Below are positions 27,812 to 36,117 of a DNA stretch of 64,000 nt, in pieces. The stretch is taken from positions 3,100,001-3,164,000 of the forward strand of contig NZ_CP011339.1 in the NCBI RefSeq assembly GCF_001264245.1, in the 5' to 3' direction. This stretch comes from Microcystis panniformis FACHB-1757 (GTDB taxonomy: Bacteria > Cyanobacteriota > Cyanobacteriia > Cyanobacteriales > Microcystaceae). The notes under the pieces were generated by a model, which saw only the letters and a list, made by a program, of their open reading frames with translations, did no database searches and was not told the origin of the DNA. A program made the translations under genes and the position numbers. The first letter of the stretch is position 1, and each line of letters opens with the position of its first letter.

Positions 27812-28417
27812 TTAATAGCGCAGGGGGCCACCGTAACCACCGTATAAACCGACCCCGCGGGTACCGGCCCCCACCCCGTAAAAGCCAGGACCGACACCAC
27901 CACCAACACCAATCCAATCGATAAATAGGGAAGTTGCCCCGCCGGTTTTAGGTAGAGTCCCTTCGATTAGCTTGTAGCTGTAAATCAAGTCCTTGCCATC
28001 GATGACGGGATTGCTAATCTCGACGACAATTATGGTATTGTCTTGACGGCCAGGTTCATAGACCGAGAGGGTAGCATTGGGGGGATCGTTGGCAAAATTA
28101 TCTTTTCCCGCCCTAGCTGTCCACTCATCCATGTAGGCTGCCATGGTCAGATTACCAGCAATCCGGTTTGGGCGATCGGAAAAGTATAATGTCTGTTTGT
28201 TGACATTCACCAGGCGAATTGTTTTTGCGACGGGATCTACCTTAATATCTTCTGCCGTTTGCACGAACATTAACTGCACTTTTTCTTGAGCAGGAGTAGT
28301 CTGGGCTACAGAAATATTGGGCATCCCCCAGCTATTGATTGCCATGGCCGCTACTCCCAGAAAAAGTGTATAACGAAAACGCTTCAGGGATTTGGTCAAT
28401 TGCTCAGAATTTCTCAT
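27812..28417 (-). CDS. secreted conserved hypothetical protein, glycine-rich C terminus
   Basis: The 201-residue protein has an N-terminal signal (RYTLFLGVAAMAINSWGMPN, SVAQTT). The central region has VDPVAKTIRLVNVNKQTLYF, GNLTMAAYMDEWTARAGKDN and DLIYSYKLIEGTLPKTGGAT. The tail is glycine/tyrosine-rich (GVGGGVGPGFYGVGAGTRG). I recognise it as a cyanobacterial family but know no function. GGAGAG precedes the start by about 7 bases. Confidence 0.65.
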   Translation of the reverse strand: MRNSEQLTKSLKRFRYTLFLGVAAMAINSWGMPNISVAQTTPAQEKVQLMFVQTAEDIKVDPVAKTIRLVNVNKQTLYFSDRPNRIAGNLTMAAYMDEWTARAGKDNFANDPPNATLSVYEPGRQDNTIIVVEISNPVIDGKDLIYSYKLIEGTLPKTGGATSLFIDWIGVGGGVGPGFYGVGAGTRGVGLYGGYGGPLRY

Positions 28418-28513
28418 GATTGCTCTCCTTAATACCCAGTTTAAATATACAACAGCTTATTTGATATTTCCAGTAATTTTCTTAGCTAACTATTTAGACT
28501 AATTAGCAATTGG

Positions 28514-29188
28514 CTATGATGGTAGTTTCGGAACGATCTGATCGACAAAAATATTAATCAAACCTGTCACCATAAATTGTACTCCGATCGCCGCTACAAA
28601 TAGGCCCATAACTCGCTGAGTAATACTCAAGCCAATATCTCCTAAAAGTCTTTGTAACCATTTGCCAGCCGCGAGGATGAGAAAGACTAAAAAACTGACT
28701 AAAATTGTCATCAAAATCAGTTCAATGCCCGTACCACTACCTACCCTTGATTCGGCTTCACTGGCATAAAGGATAACGTTAGCAATCACCCCAGGCCCCA
28801 CTAATAAAGGCATAGCCATAGGAATAACAATCTGCCGATAAACTGACTTAGCTTCGCTGAGATAATCCCCGCCTTGCTCATTAATTAAAAGCTCTTTTGT
28901 CCCTGCCCCAGAACCGTTAACAATGTTGATACCGATAATCAACAAAAGCACGCCACCAGCTAGGCGAAAAGAGTCTAAGGTGACGCCAAAGAATTTTAGC
29001 ATTGCCGTTCCGATAAACATAAAAATCAATAACAAACACAAGACAGTTAACGAGACAAATAGAGCCACGAGTCGTTGTACTTCTTTACGTTCGCGAGCGG
29101 TGTAACTAATAAAAATCGGCAGCATTCCCAGAGGATTTAAGAGGGCGAATAAAGTGATGGCAAAGTTTCTCAAAAAAGACCATTCCAT
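28514..29188 (-). CDS. MarC-family (UPF0056) integral membrane protein
   Basis: The 224-residue protein has six predicted helices: FAITLFALLNPLGMLPIFIS, LVALFVSLTVLCLLLIFMFI, FRLAGGVLLLIIGINIVNGS, QIVIPMAMPLLVGPGVIANV, a fifth near residues 155-175 and a sixth near 190-215. NPLG near the N terminus and IPMAMPLLVGPG in the middle are the family repeats. The transport substrate of the family is unknown. Confidence 0.85.
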   Translation of the reverse strand: MEWSFLRNFAITLFALLNPLGMLPIFISYTARERKEVQRLVALFVSLTVLCLLLIFMFIGTAMLKFFGVTLDSFRLAGGVLLLIIGINIVNGSGAGTKELLINEQGGDYLSEAKSVYRQIVIPMAMPLLVGPGVIANVILYASEAESRVGSGTGIELILMTILVSFLVFLILAAGKWLQRLLGDIGLSITQRVMGLFVAAIGVQFMVTGLINIFVDQIVPKLPS

Positions 29189-29277
29189 AGGACAAAGTTG
29201 CTAATTTAAGCTCAATTTTTTTGCTTTTAACCGAGGGATAGTCTAGATAAAGCTACCAGTATCACAAGTCCCCTTTT

Positions 29278-31647
29278 CTACTGCCGGGCCATGATAATTT
29301 TCAGACGTTCCTCCGGGTCGATCAGGTGGTCATGATCGTCCGTACCCAGATCGAGTTGAACCCAACCGATCTTGCCGGTGAAACGACTGGTTTTCGAGGT
29401 ATATTCCGCCGCCACGGGGGTGCCGGATTCGTAGCCGATATCCGTGGTTTCGTCGGCGGAGAAAATAAAAGCCTGAGTTCGTTCTACCCGACCCGTACCC
29501 ACCGGTTGACCGTCGTAGTAGAGGGTGACATTTCCCCCCCGTCCTAAACCACCACCATCGTAGGCAAACTCCATCCGTACCTGATGCTTGCCAGCCGGGA
29601 TCGTCTCCGTCGCCTCGGTGACAAAACTTTCAATCCCCAGCACGTTATAGACGAACTTGGCTTTTCCATCGTGGCTATAGACACTCCAACCACCGAAGCG
29701 GCCGCCTTGGGCGATAATCACCCCGTCCGCGCCTTCCGGGGGAATTTCCAGTTCCGCCGTTACCGAGAAGGATTTATTTTTGATGTTGATGACGCTATTT
29801 TCGGACAAACGCCCCATTCCGGCGAAAAATAATTGCGAGTTCCCCCTGGCGAGGGTGGGTCGGCCGGCGGTGGCGGGATCGATCCGTTCCACTTGGCGAT
29901 CATCTAGGGGCAGTACATTATATTTAACCGCCTCGATCAGAAATTGTCGCTGTAGTTCGTGCAGTTTCTCTGGCATTTCCTGGCAGAGATCCCGAGCTTG
30001 CGTCCAATCCGTACTGCCGTCGTATAGTTCCCAGATATCATCGTCGAAAGGAACCATCGTCTGTCCAGTCATCACCCACGGGGTGCGGTGCTTGGTAATC
30101 GCGCTCCAACCCTTGTAATAGATGCCCCGATTGCCAAACATCTCGAAATACTGCACATCATGACGTTCGGGGGCGGCTGCGTCGTTAAAGGTATAAACCA
30201 TACTCGTACCCTCGTAGGGACTTTGTAGGACACCGTTAACCATCGTCGGTTCGGGAATGCCTACCACTTCCAACACCGTCGGGGCCACATCAATGACGTG
30301 ACAGAATTGGTGACGAATCCCGCCTTTTTCCTGGATGAGTTTGGGGTAACGAACAATCGTACCGTTGCGGGTGCCGCCCCAGTGGGAAGCGACCTGTTTC
30401 GTCCACTTATAGGGGCTACTCATCGCCCAGGCCCAACCGACCGCGTAGTGATTATAGGAATCGGGCGCACCGAATTCATCTAGTTTCGAGAGGAGAAATT
30501 CCGGGGTTTCTAGACCCGCTAACCCGTTAAAGTTGGCCATCTCGTTAAACGCGCCCTGAAGCGTTCCCTCGGCGGAGGCACCGTTATCACCGACGATGAC
30601 GTAAATTAGCGTATCGTCGAGGATTTCTAGCTTTTCTAAGGCTTGAATCACTCGTCCCACCTGATCATCGGTATGTTCCAGAAAGGCGGCGTACACCTCC
30701 ATCTGGCGCTCTAATACCGGCTTCAGGCGCTCGTCCATGTCATCCCATGGGGGAATTTCGGCGTGACGGGGGGTGAGTTCGGCATTTTGGGGAATTACGC
30801 CCAGTTCTTTCTGTCGGGCAAAGGTGATCTCACGCTGGCGATCCCAACCGTGAGCGAATTGGCCTCGATACTTGTCGATCCACTCCTTCGGGACGTGGTG
30901 GGGGGCGTGGGTTGCGCCGGGGGCGAAGTAGGCAAAGAAAGGCTTATTGGGGGCGAGAGCTTTTTGTTGACTAATCCAAGCGATCGCTCGATCGGCCAGA
31001 TCCTCGGTCAGGTGATAGCCTTCCTCCGGAGTTTTCGGCGGTTCGATCGGGGTTGTTCCCTCGTACAGTGCCGGCTCCCACTGGTTATTTTCGCCACCGA
31101 TAAAGCCGTAGAAATACTCGAATCCACCCCCGCCAGAGGGCCAAGCGTCAAAGGGACCGATCGGGCTGGTTTGCCAAACCGGTACTTCGTGGCATTTACC
31201 GAACTGCGCCGTGGAATAGCCGTTTAGCTTCAGGGTTAAGGCAAGGGGGGCTTTGGTGTTGGGACGGACGGAACTCTGTCCAGGGGCGGAGGTGGCGGTT
31301 TCGGTGATGTTGCCCATGCCGACCGAGTGATGATTCCTTCCGGAGAGCAAAGCCGCACGACTGGGAGAACAGAGGGCAGTGGTATGAAAACGGGTGTATT
31401 TTAACCCAGCCGCCGCTAATCGCTCGAAAGTGGGCGTATTGCAGGGACCACCGAAGGCACTGGCGGCTCCAAAACCCACGTCATCGAGCAGCACGATCAG
31501 CACGTTGGGTGCGCCAGCCGGCGGTCGGATATCTCGAATCGGGGGATAGTGGGTGTCGGGATTCTTGGCGTCGTAGGTGGTTAGACCGAAGGGGGTCAAG
31601 TCGGGAATCGGTAGAATTTGGCGTTGGATCGGTTTGTCTTGGGTCAT
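29278..31647 (-). CDS. arylsulfatase (type I, formylglycine-dependent)
   Basis: This 789-residue enzyme has VLIVLLDDVGFGAASAFGGP at the metal-binding N terminus. The sulfatase signature is TALCSPSRAALLSGRNHHSV, whose cysteine is the residue converted to formylglycine. YVIVGDNGASAEGTLQGAFN and HWGGTRNGTIVRYPKLI supply further active-site residues. A C-terminal beta domain of about 150 residues starts near residue 640. I choose the ATG at 31647 (MTQDKPIQRQ) because AGGAG lies 8 bases upstream; the frame extends further upstream into the hicA remnant. There is no clear signal peptide. It hydrolyses sulfate esters, perhaps in sulfur scavenging. Confidence 0.9.
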   Translation of the reverse strand: MTQDKPIQRQILPIPDLTPFGLTTYDAKNPDTHYPPIRDIRPPAGAPNVLIVLLDDVGFGAASAFGGPCNTPTFERLAAAGLKYTRFHTTALCSPSRAALLSGRNHHSVGMGNITETATSAPGQSSVRPNTKAPLALTLKLNGYSTAQFGKCHEVPVWQTSPIGPFDAWPSGGGGFEYFYGFIGGENNQWEPALYEGTTPIEPPKTPEEGYHLTEDLADRAIAWISQQKALAPNKPFFAYFAPGATHAPHHVPKEWIDKYRGQFAHGWDRQREITFARQKELGVIPQNAELTPRHAEIPPWDDMDERLKPVLERQMEVYAAFLEHTDDQVGRVIQALEKLEILDDTLIYVIVGDNGASAEGTLQGAFNEMANFNGLAGLETPEFLLSKLDEFGAPDSYNHYAVGWAWAMSSPYKWTKQVASHWGGTRNGTIVRYPKLIQEKGGIRHQFCHVIDVAPTVLEVVGIPEPTMVNGVLQSPYEGTSMVYTFNDAAAPERHDVQYFEMFGNRGIYYKGWSAITKHRTPWVMTGQTMVPFDDDIWELYDGSTDWTQARDLCQEMPEKLHELQRQFLIEAVKYNVLPLDDRQVERIDPATAGRPTLARGNSQLFFAGMGRLSENSVINIKNKSFSVTAELEIPPEGADGVIIAQGGRFGGWSVYSHDGKAKFVYNVLGIESFVTEATETIPAGKHQVRMEFAYDGGGLGRGGNVTLYYDGQPVGTGRVERTQAFIFSADETTDIGYESGTPVAAEYTSKTSRFTGKIGWVQLDLGTDDHDHLIDPEERLKIIMARQ

Positions 31648-31703
31648 CTTGAGGGCTCCTTTTAAATTTGCGATCGAGAGTCTAAAATATGATCCTTGCC
31701 AAA

Positions 31704-31862
31704 CTAAAAAGTCCAATAGCGGTTCTCCTGAAGGGTTTTGACGACGCCGGCTTTATCCTTGGTCATGATGCTGTCATAAATTGAGTGATTACCACCTTCT
31801 CTCAAAAGATAGAAACTGTTTTCTTCAAGGTAGCGAACTAAATCACGCCGTTTGACCGACAT
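31704..31862 (-). pseudogene. hicA: hicA toxin, altered C terminus
   Basis: This 52-codon frame starts MSVKRRDLVRYLEENSFYLL and REGGNHSIY, the double-stranded-RNA-binding-like fold of HicA with its catalytic-type histidine (GGNHSIY). The usual continuation, with a conserved basic patch and leucine-rich end, is replaced by DSIMTKDKAGVVKTLQENRY, so the protein seems frameshifted or truncated. It overlaps the end of hicB by 20 bases, the normal coupling of these pairs. Confidence 0.6.
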
Positions 31863-32082
31863 AATTAACCTCAACGGGGATTTGTTCGATCAGGCTGTTG
31901 CCTAGCGGAATCTCTTTATTCTGCTGTTGATAGGCTAAAACCATTTCCTGGGTAGCATCTCGCAACATCTGTCTGCATTCCTCCAGATATTTACCTTCGG
32001 TCACAACTTCTGTCCACTCAACGAGTTGCCCCATATAACCTGTATCAATTTTAGTGTATTTAGCCGTATAGCTCTGTATCAT
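31843..32082 (-). CDS. hicB: HicB-family antitoxin
   Basis: The 79-residue protein has the HicB-type sequence GYMGQLVEWTEVVTEGKYLE and ECRQMLRDATQEMVLAYQQQ. It would bind and neutralise HicA and repress the operon. It overlaps the hicA remnant on the same strand. No C-terminal DNA-binding domain is visible, which is common in short HicB proteins. Confidence 0.75.
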   Translation of the reverse strand: MIQSYTAKYTKIDTGYMGQLVEWTEVVTEGKYLEECRQMLRDATQEMVLAYQQQNKEIPLGNSLIEQIPVEVNYVGQTA

Positions 32083-32127
32083 TTACTTGTCACCTTGAAA
32101 GCTTGAGACCTATTCATTATTTATTGC

Positions 32128-32285
32128 CGCAGGCACTGCGTTCTCGAAGAGGGGCGAAGCCTAGCAGACTGCACTATGATGACAGTAATACAATACCGCA
32201 TTTTTAAAGTTTAATCAACAAGAGGACGGCGTTGCCGAAGGCACAGCGTTCTCGAAGAGGGGCGAAGCCTAGCAGACCGCACTAC
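32128..32285. repeat. direct repeat (about 45 bp, two copies) between TA modules
   Basis: The string GTTCTCGAAGAGGGGCGAAG, continuing CCTAGCAGAC and CGCACTA, occurs at about 32140-32176 and 32247-32284. Between them AAAGTTTAATCAACAAGAGG resembles the units at 33835-33985. The second copy overlaps the last codons of the brnA-like gene, which suggests the repeat changed its 3' end. Confidence 0.6.
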
Positions 32286-32479
32286 AAGATCGGTGTTTGT
32301 ATTGATATACGGCGAAACTCATTTAATTCTTGTTGAGATAAGGGGAGACAGTCCGAATCTGCTTCAGCGGCTTTGTCAATTTCCTCCTCAGTCATTGCTT
32401 CGACTTTTTCCCAATCTGTCTTGCCATGACTAGCCTTTTGGGGATCAAGTTTAACTCTGGTAATATTGTCGTCGTTCAT
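32282..32479 (-). CDS. brnA: BrnA-like antitoxin, probably 3'-altered
   Basis: The 65-residue frame begins MNDDNITRVKLDPQKASHGK and continues TDWEKVEAMTEEEIDKAAEA, the conserved BrnA-type N terminus. GGAGAG lies 12 bases upstream of the ATG at 32479. The last residues are encoded by a dispersed repeat, so the DNA-binding C terminus is probably lost. MITE-A and the broken brnT lie directly upstream. Confidence 0.7.
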   Translation of the reverse strand: MNDDNITRVKLDPQKASHGKTDWEKVEAMTEEEIDKAAEADSDCLPLSQQELNEFRRISIQTPIL

Positions 32480-32505
32480 TTTTATTGGCTCTCCTTGCTG
32501 AAATA

Positions 32506-32596
32506 AGTACCTAGGCAAAATTATTTACACATGACGATCATTGCCCCGTAAGGGTTTTAGCTCGATCGGGCAGGTAATTAATTTTGCATGACTACT
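32506..32596 (-). mobile_element. MITE-A copy 3 between brnT and brnA
   Basis: A 91-bp copy flanked by TA on both sides (32504-32505 and 32597-32598), in reverse orientation. Practically identical to the copies at 635 and 22557. Confidence 0.85.
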
Positions 32597-32597
32597 T

Positions 32598-32826
32598 AAT
32601 ACGATATCTGCCGTTTCTTTTGGTATAGACAACAAATAAAACTGGTTCTTCGTTACTTGGTATGGTTCGATAGGGGGGCATAAATCGACTAAATCCTTAT
32701 CTGGCAAGAGACTTAATTGATTAGTTCGCTCTAGAAAAAAACAATTAACAAAAATCGCTAAATGCCTTTCTATATAAGGGTTCCATCCCTTATAACTCCC
32801 GTCCATTGCATAACACAAACCGAAGA
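32598..32826. mobile_element. ISL3-type end fragment inside brnT
   Basis: On the minus strand the fragment starts GGCTCTTCGGTTTGTG, an ISL3-type terminus, exactly where the BrnT sequence stops. About 183 bp (32644-32826) is identical, in reverse, to 44401-44583. No opposite terminus or target duplication is visible, so it is a truncated element or a solo end. Confidence 0.6.
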
Positions 32827-33004
32827 GCCATAAAACTACTTGATTAACTATACCAATTACTTGAATTCTGGTTTCATCATAATCACGTTTATCTTCTCTT
32901 TCCAAACGGTTGGGATCTAGAAAAATATTTTTTGCATCCTCAAAATCAATCTTGTGCTTGATCAAGTTGGAAGCGGCTTTATTATTGTCCCATTCTATCT
33001 CCAT
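32827..33004 (-). pseudogene. brnT: brnT toxin, C-terminal third replaced by ISL3-type fragment
   Basis: The first 59 codons give MEIEWDNNKAASNLIKHKID, FEDAKNIFLDPNRLEREDKR and DYDETRIQVIGIVNQVVL, a good BrnT N terminus (the WDxxKAxxNxxKH motif and R/E/D residues of the ribonuclease fold). The normal last strand and the RRATxxE end are absent. The frame instead runs through the ISL3-type fragment and MITE-A. The toxin is therefore probably inactive. Confidence 0.75.
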
Positions 33005-33236
33005 TTTATCGAGATGTTATATCTAGTTAATAACATCTGGGGTTACACATGATAGGGTTATATTTAGATTTGTTAGGTTTCGTCACCTCAACCTACATAT
33101 CGGCGTACTGCTACGCAGTGCCTTCGGCATCGCACTACAATTTTCCTGTACGCATTGTACAACAAATCTCGAACAAATAAGGTACGTTACATTTCATTAA
33201 CGCACCCTACCAGAGCGGCGATCAGACTAAAAAATA
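33005..33236. other. spacer between the two TA modules
   Basis: No gene. It contains CGTACTGCTACGCAGTGCCT at about 33105-33125 and a GGTACGTTACATTTCATTAA segment near 33181, both typical of dispersed cyanobacterial intergenic repeats. Confidence 0.4.
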
Positions 33237-33566
33237 TCAAGCAAGGATTAATATTGAGTCAGAATTATTGGAAAAAACCTCAATCTGCTCTTTATATCTT
33301 GTGATTAATTGCAAGAGAATGTCACGACTACAATTCCCAATCCGAAGCCAAATTAATTTGGGTGGATGACCGTAAAGTAATGCCCGTTGATAAAAATCCG
33401 AATCTTTAGAAATCACAGTGAAATTATTATTTTTGGCATATTCCCAAATTATTTCATCAGCAAATCCTTTCATCCCAATATCCCTAACGTGAAGACTATT
33501 CGGAAATTCAGTAGCTAGTAAACGTGGCAATTTGGGTGATAAATTTTCATCAAACAGTAATTTCAT
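33237..33566 (-). CDS. DUF5615 PIN-like toxin
   Basis: The 109-residue protein begins MKLLFDENLSPKLPRLLATE and has HVRDIGMKGFADEIIWEYAK, VISKDSDFYQRALLYGHPPK and LIWLRIGNCS. The DEN, D(E), and KDSDF acids are the PIN-like metal site of DUF5615 (Mut7-C-like) proteins. It overlaps the DUF433 gene upstream by 17 bases. Together they form a recognised class of putative toxin-antitoxin pair. Unlike the two modules to the left it shows no damage. Confidence 0.85.
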   Translation of the reverse strand: MKLLFDENLSPKLPRLLATEFPNSLHVRDIGMKGFADEIIWEYAKNNNFTVISKDSDFYQRALLYGHPPKLIWLRIGNCSRDILLQLITRYKEQIEVFSNNSDSILILA

Positions 33567-33786
33567 TGGGAATAATCATCAGATGGCGATCGCGGTCAGC
33601 GGCAAAAGCGAAACAGGCTTGTATATCTTCTAAGGTTAGATCGGGAAAATCGTCTAAAACTTCCTCAATGGTCATCCCTCCACCTAAATAGTCTAAAACA
33701 TCATTAACGGTGATCCGAGTATTAATAATACAGGGCTTTCCGCTACGAATGGAGGGGTTAATTGTAATCCGTTGACGATAATTCAT
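33550..33786 (-). CDS. DUF433 antitoxin
   Basis: The 78-residue protein begins MNYRQRITINPSIRSGKPCI and continues INTRITVNDVLDYLGGGMTI, EEVLDDFPDLTLEDIQACFA. This is the DUF433 winged-helix-like pattern (P-x-I-x-x-GxPxIxGTRI...V). It is the usual antitoxin partner of DUF5615 proteins and lies upstream of the toxin with a 17-base overlap. Confidence 0.85.
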   Translation of the reverse strand: MNYRQRITINPSIRSGKPCIINTRITVNDVLDYLGGGMTIEEVLDDFPDLTLEDIQACFAFAADRDRHLMIIPNEITV

Positions 33787-33819
33787 CGTTTTTTCCTCAA
33801 TAAATTAACAGAAGAAACT

Positions 33820-33985
33820 CATTGGCGATCGCCTCTTGATTCAAAAAGCGATCGCACTTTGAAAAGCCCAATTGATCGCAGTTTGCAAGTTTAATCGACA
33901 ATGTGACAGCAATCACTCTTTTAAAAGCCAAAATGATCGCGGTTTTAAGATTTAATCAATAACAAGACAGCGATCGCACTCAACT
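33820..33985. repeat. degenerate HIP1-containing tandem repeats
   Basis: Three imperfect units of about 50-62 bp share GATCGC(A/G)GTTT, AAG(T/A)TTTAATC(G/A)A, then GACAGC(A/G)ATC. The HIP1 octamer GCGATCGC occurs at 33824, 33849 and 33971. A related unit is at about 32192-32226. Confidence 0.6.
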
Positions 33986-33994
33986 TACAAGAGA

Positions 33995-34456
33995 TTATGG
34001 CGATCTGTTAATCCATGGATACCACACTTCTAGTGTACCCTGTTTTGGTTTATTTTCATAGTCATAATGTGGATCAACTATTGCTTGACTAGAAGGTGAT
34101 AATCCGGTCACTAAATCCGCTGCACATCGGTCAGTTCTGTAGAACACCCTTACGGAAATGTTTTTACTAGGAAAGGTACCATCATCATTGTTTGTTTTTG
34201 AAACAAGTTGAGGACTGTCTGGGATATAATCAGGACGCTGCTTTCTAATTTCATCTAAATAGGCTTGAGCATCATTCCGCTGTGATTTGGATGAGATATG
34301 CACACCAGTAATCTTAATACCTTGTAGATTACAAGATTGATCAGGTGGTGGGAAAAATCGTCCCCAATTGGCAATCACTGCACTACCCAATGTTCCTATC
34401 AGAGCTATGATAGCGAGTAAGATAGCGACTTTAGGAGGTTGATTTTCGGTACTCAT
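33995..34456 (-). CDS. membrane-anchored hypothetical protein
   Basis: The 153-residue protein has one N-terminal helix (VAILLAIIALIGTLGSAVIA) followed by a polar extracytoplasmic-looking domain with CNLQGIKITGVHISSKSQRN, DAQAYLDEIRKQRP and a second cysteine (TDRCAADLV). The two cysteines could form a disulfide. No family recognised. Confidence 0.6.
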   Translation of the reverse strand: MSTENQPPKVAILLAIIALIGTLGSAVIANWGRFFPPPDQSCNLQGIKITGVHISSKSQRNDAQAYLDEIRKQRPDYIPDSPQLVSKTNNDDGTFPSKNISVRVFYRTDRCAADLVTGLSPSSQAIVDPHYDYENKPKQGTLEVWYPWINRSP

Positions 34457-34479
34457 AGAAACATTATGCCCGACGGCGA

Positions 34480-34704
34480 CTGATTTAATTTTGGTTTATA
34501 CATACCGACACAAGGTATGTTTTGCCTCTAGCATGGAGTTCCCAGCGGCCGTCAGCTTCCCCTTACTCATCGTTGACCCGTTGCAGGAATTTCAACCTAG
34601 TATATTTATTCGGTCGTATCTATGATAAGGCGGGTTTTTTAGACCAGCAAGACTTTAACACAAAGCCGCCCTAAAAGGGGCGGGGTTTTCAACCCAAATT
34701 TTCG
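34480..34704 (-). mobile_element. IS605-type left-end relic
   Basis: The sequence CGAAAATTTGGGTTGAAAAC with the hairpin CCCCGCCCC/GGGCGGC (about 34662-34690) is the left end of an IS605-type element on the minus strand. Only short, stop-riddled tnpB-like sequence follows to about 34500. It truncates the small reading frame at 34689-34808. Confidence 0.5.
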
Positions 34705-34808
34705 ATCAGCGAACTGACGGTCACGAGGACGAGAACGACCGCGACTAAGGGCGAGCGTTTTGTCAGGTGGAAAAAGTGAGCGAGTAGAGTTGGCAGTTTT
34801 CTCAACAT
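34689..34808 (-). CDS. 39-residue single-helix peptide, 3' end formed by an IS605 relic
   Basis: MLRKLPTLLAHFFHLTKRSP then LVAVVLVLVTVSSLIENLG and a stop. A basic N terminus precedes a single hydrophobic helix. The last four codons lie in the IS605-type left end, so the native gene was probably different or longer. Expression is not supported by a clear ribosome-binding site; low confidence. Confidence 0.3.
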   Translation of the reverse strand: MLRKLPTLLAHFFHLTKRSPLVAVVLVLVTVSSLIENLG

Positions 34809-34908
34809 GGTTAACCGGTTATGTCAAAAATCGCTTAGATTTCGGGACAGAAATAACGGGGAAAGGAAGCGGATTTCCAGAGATTTCTGCTTCTGCGATC
34901 GCCGAAAA

Positions 34909-35400
34909 TTACTGGACGCTGTAACCCCGTCCCTCCATACAGGCTGTCCAGGCTTGATAGTAGGTTTGTAATCGCTGGTTTTCCTCTTGGGTCGCTTCGA
35001 CTTGCGCTTGCTCGGCCTGCTGTTGTTCTTCTCGTTCTCGGAACAGTCCCGCCAAAGCCCCGACTCCCGCCCCGATCGCTGCACCTTCCCCAGTATTCCC
35101 AGCGATCGCTCCTCCGACCGTTCCTAATAAAGCGCCTGTGGCACTTGCGCGAAGCAATTGTCCCTGTTGCGAGGATTGGGCGGCAGTGGCGGGGGATATC
35201 TGATCCGGCTGACTGGGATCGACCCCGGTTTGCTGTTTTGCCCAAGAATAACAAGCGTAATGGTCTTGCTGTTGTTGTTCTTGGCTTTGTCCTTGACTGG
35301 GATAGGCGAAGGGTTCGGCCACTTGAGCTAAACTGACATCGGTAGGGAAAAGAATACTTCCTAATACGATCACGCTCAGGGTTTCGATCGATCTTTTCAT
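34909..35400 (-). CDS. secreted glycine-zipper protein
   Basis: The 163-residue protein has a signal peptide (ETLSVIVLGSILFPTDVSLA), a Q-rich stretch with DHYACYSWAKQQTGVDP, a glycine-zipper hairpin (ASATGALLGTVGGAIAGNTG and AAIGAGVGALAGLF) and a charged coiled-coil tail rich in E and Q. This is the layout of YMGG/glycine-zipper outer-membrane-associated proteins. Two cysteines (YACYSW and TACMEG) may pair. Two other open frames on the same strand are shadows. Confidence 0.75.
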   Translation of the reverse strand: MKRSIETLSVIVLGSILFPTDVSLAQVAEPFAYPSQGQSQEQQQQDHYACYSWAKQQTGVDPSQPDQISPATAAQSSQQGQLLRASATGALLGTVGGAIAGNTGEGAAIGAGVGALAGLFREREEQQQAEQAQVEATQEENQRLQTYYQAWTACMEGRGYSVQ

Positions 35401-35568
35401 GAGATACTCCGATCAACTGAATCGATAATTAATTGTTAAAAACGAGAGAAAAACTCGATAAATTTAGACAGATTACCGAGAGGATTAAATCGTTCCCGAA
35501 AAGTCAAGTGATCAACTGTCCGGGGCCCGCTACCAGCAAGACAATTAACTGTTCTCCCAACCTCAACA

Positions 35569-36093
35569 CTACTCGTTCACCTCGGAAGCGGGAACCTGTA
35601 CGGAGAAGTCGCCGCACTGGAGGGTCAGTTTTCCGGGGTTATTAAACTGATTGCCGCGCACCAATTGCGGATCCGCCGGACGCGTCTGACCGGGATTGGT
35701 ATTCTGACAGATAATCGTCGTGATTTTCGGGTCTTGGTTAGGAGTGATAAAAGCCGCACCCACATAAGCTTTTAGCTGATTGCTGACGGTTGAGCGAGCG
35801 GGGATAACGTAGCTATAGGCGGCCTCGGAAGTGGTGCGAATGGCATAATCAAAGGTTTTCGGCAAAGTAACCCCGAAATCTTCTTGAACATTGTCAACTT
35901 GCGCTCGAAAATTCCCGTTATTCTGATAATAGGTGCGCTGTCCCTCGGTCATCTTGGCGACGGCTTGCAAAGCGGCGTTTTGGTCTTGAGCGATCGAATT
36001 ACCTGTTTGACTTAGAGTCAGATTGCCTGTAGCGAGGAGAGCGAGAGAACTAAAAAGGAAAGCGAGGGAAAAATGTCGGTTAGGTTTTCTCAT
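35569..36093 (-). CDS. secreted protein with type IV pilin-like G/H domain
   Basis: The 174-residue protein has residues resembling the cyanobacterial pilin-like G/H family: AALQAVAKMTEGQRTYYQNN, GNFRAQVDNVQEDFGVTLPK, FDYAIRTTSEAAYSYVIPAR, LKAYVGAAFITPNQD and TTIICQNTNPG. Instead of a prepilin leader it carries an ordinary signal peptide (FSLAFLFSSLALLATGNLTL). It therefore may be secreted rather than assembled into a fibre. It is one of four small exported proteins in a row on this strand. Confidence 0.7.
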   Translation of the reverse strand: MRKPNRHFSLAFLFSSLALLATGNLTLSQTGNSIAQDQNAALQAVAKMTEGQRTYYQNNGNFRAQVDNVQEDFGVTLPKTFDYAIRTTSEAAYSYVIPARSTVSNQLKAYVGAAFITPNQDPKITTIICQNTNPGQTRPADPQLVRGNQFNNPGKLTLQCGDFSVQVPASEVNE

Positions 36094-36117
36094 GGGATAT
36101 TCAAGGCTAATAAATCT

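Noticed and set aside
29326..31227. Several plus-strand frames opposite the arylsulfatase
   Set aside because: Complement of a GC-richer conserved gene; no independent support.
32525..33004. 159-codon BrnT-like protein read as one gene
   Set aside because: Only the first 59 codons are BrnT; the rest translates an ISL3-type end and MITE-A.
34824..35416. Two long frames overlapping the glycine-zipper gene
   Set aside because: Arg/Ser-rich composition typical of out-of-frame translation; the glycine-zipper frame has a signal peptide and zipper.
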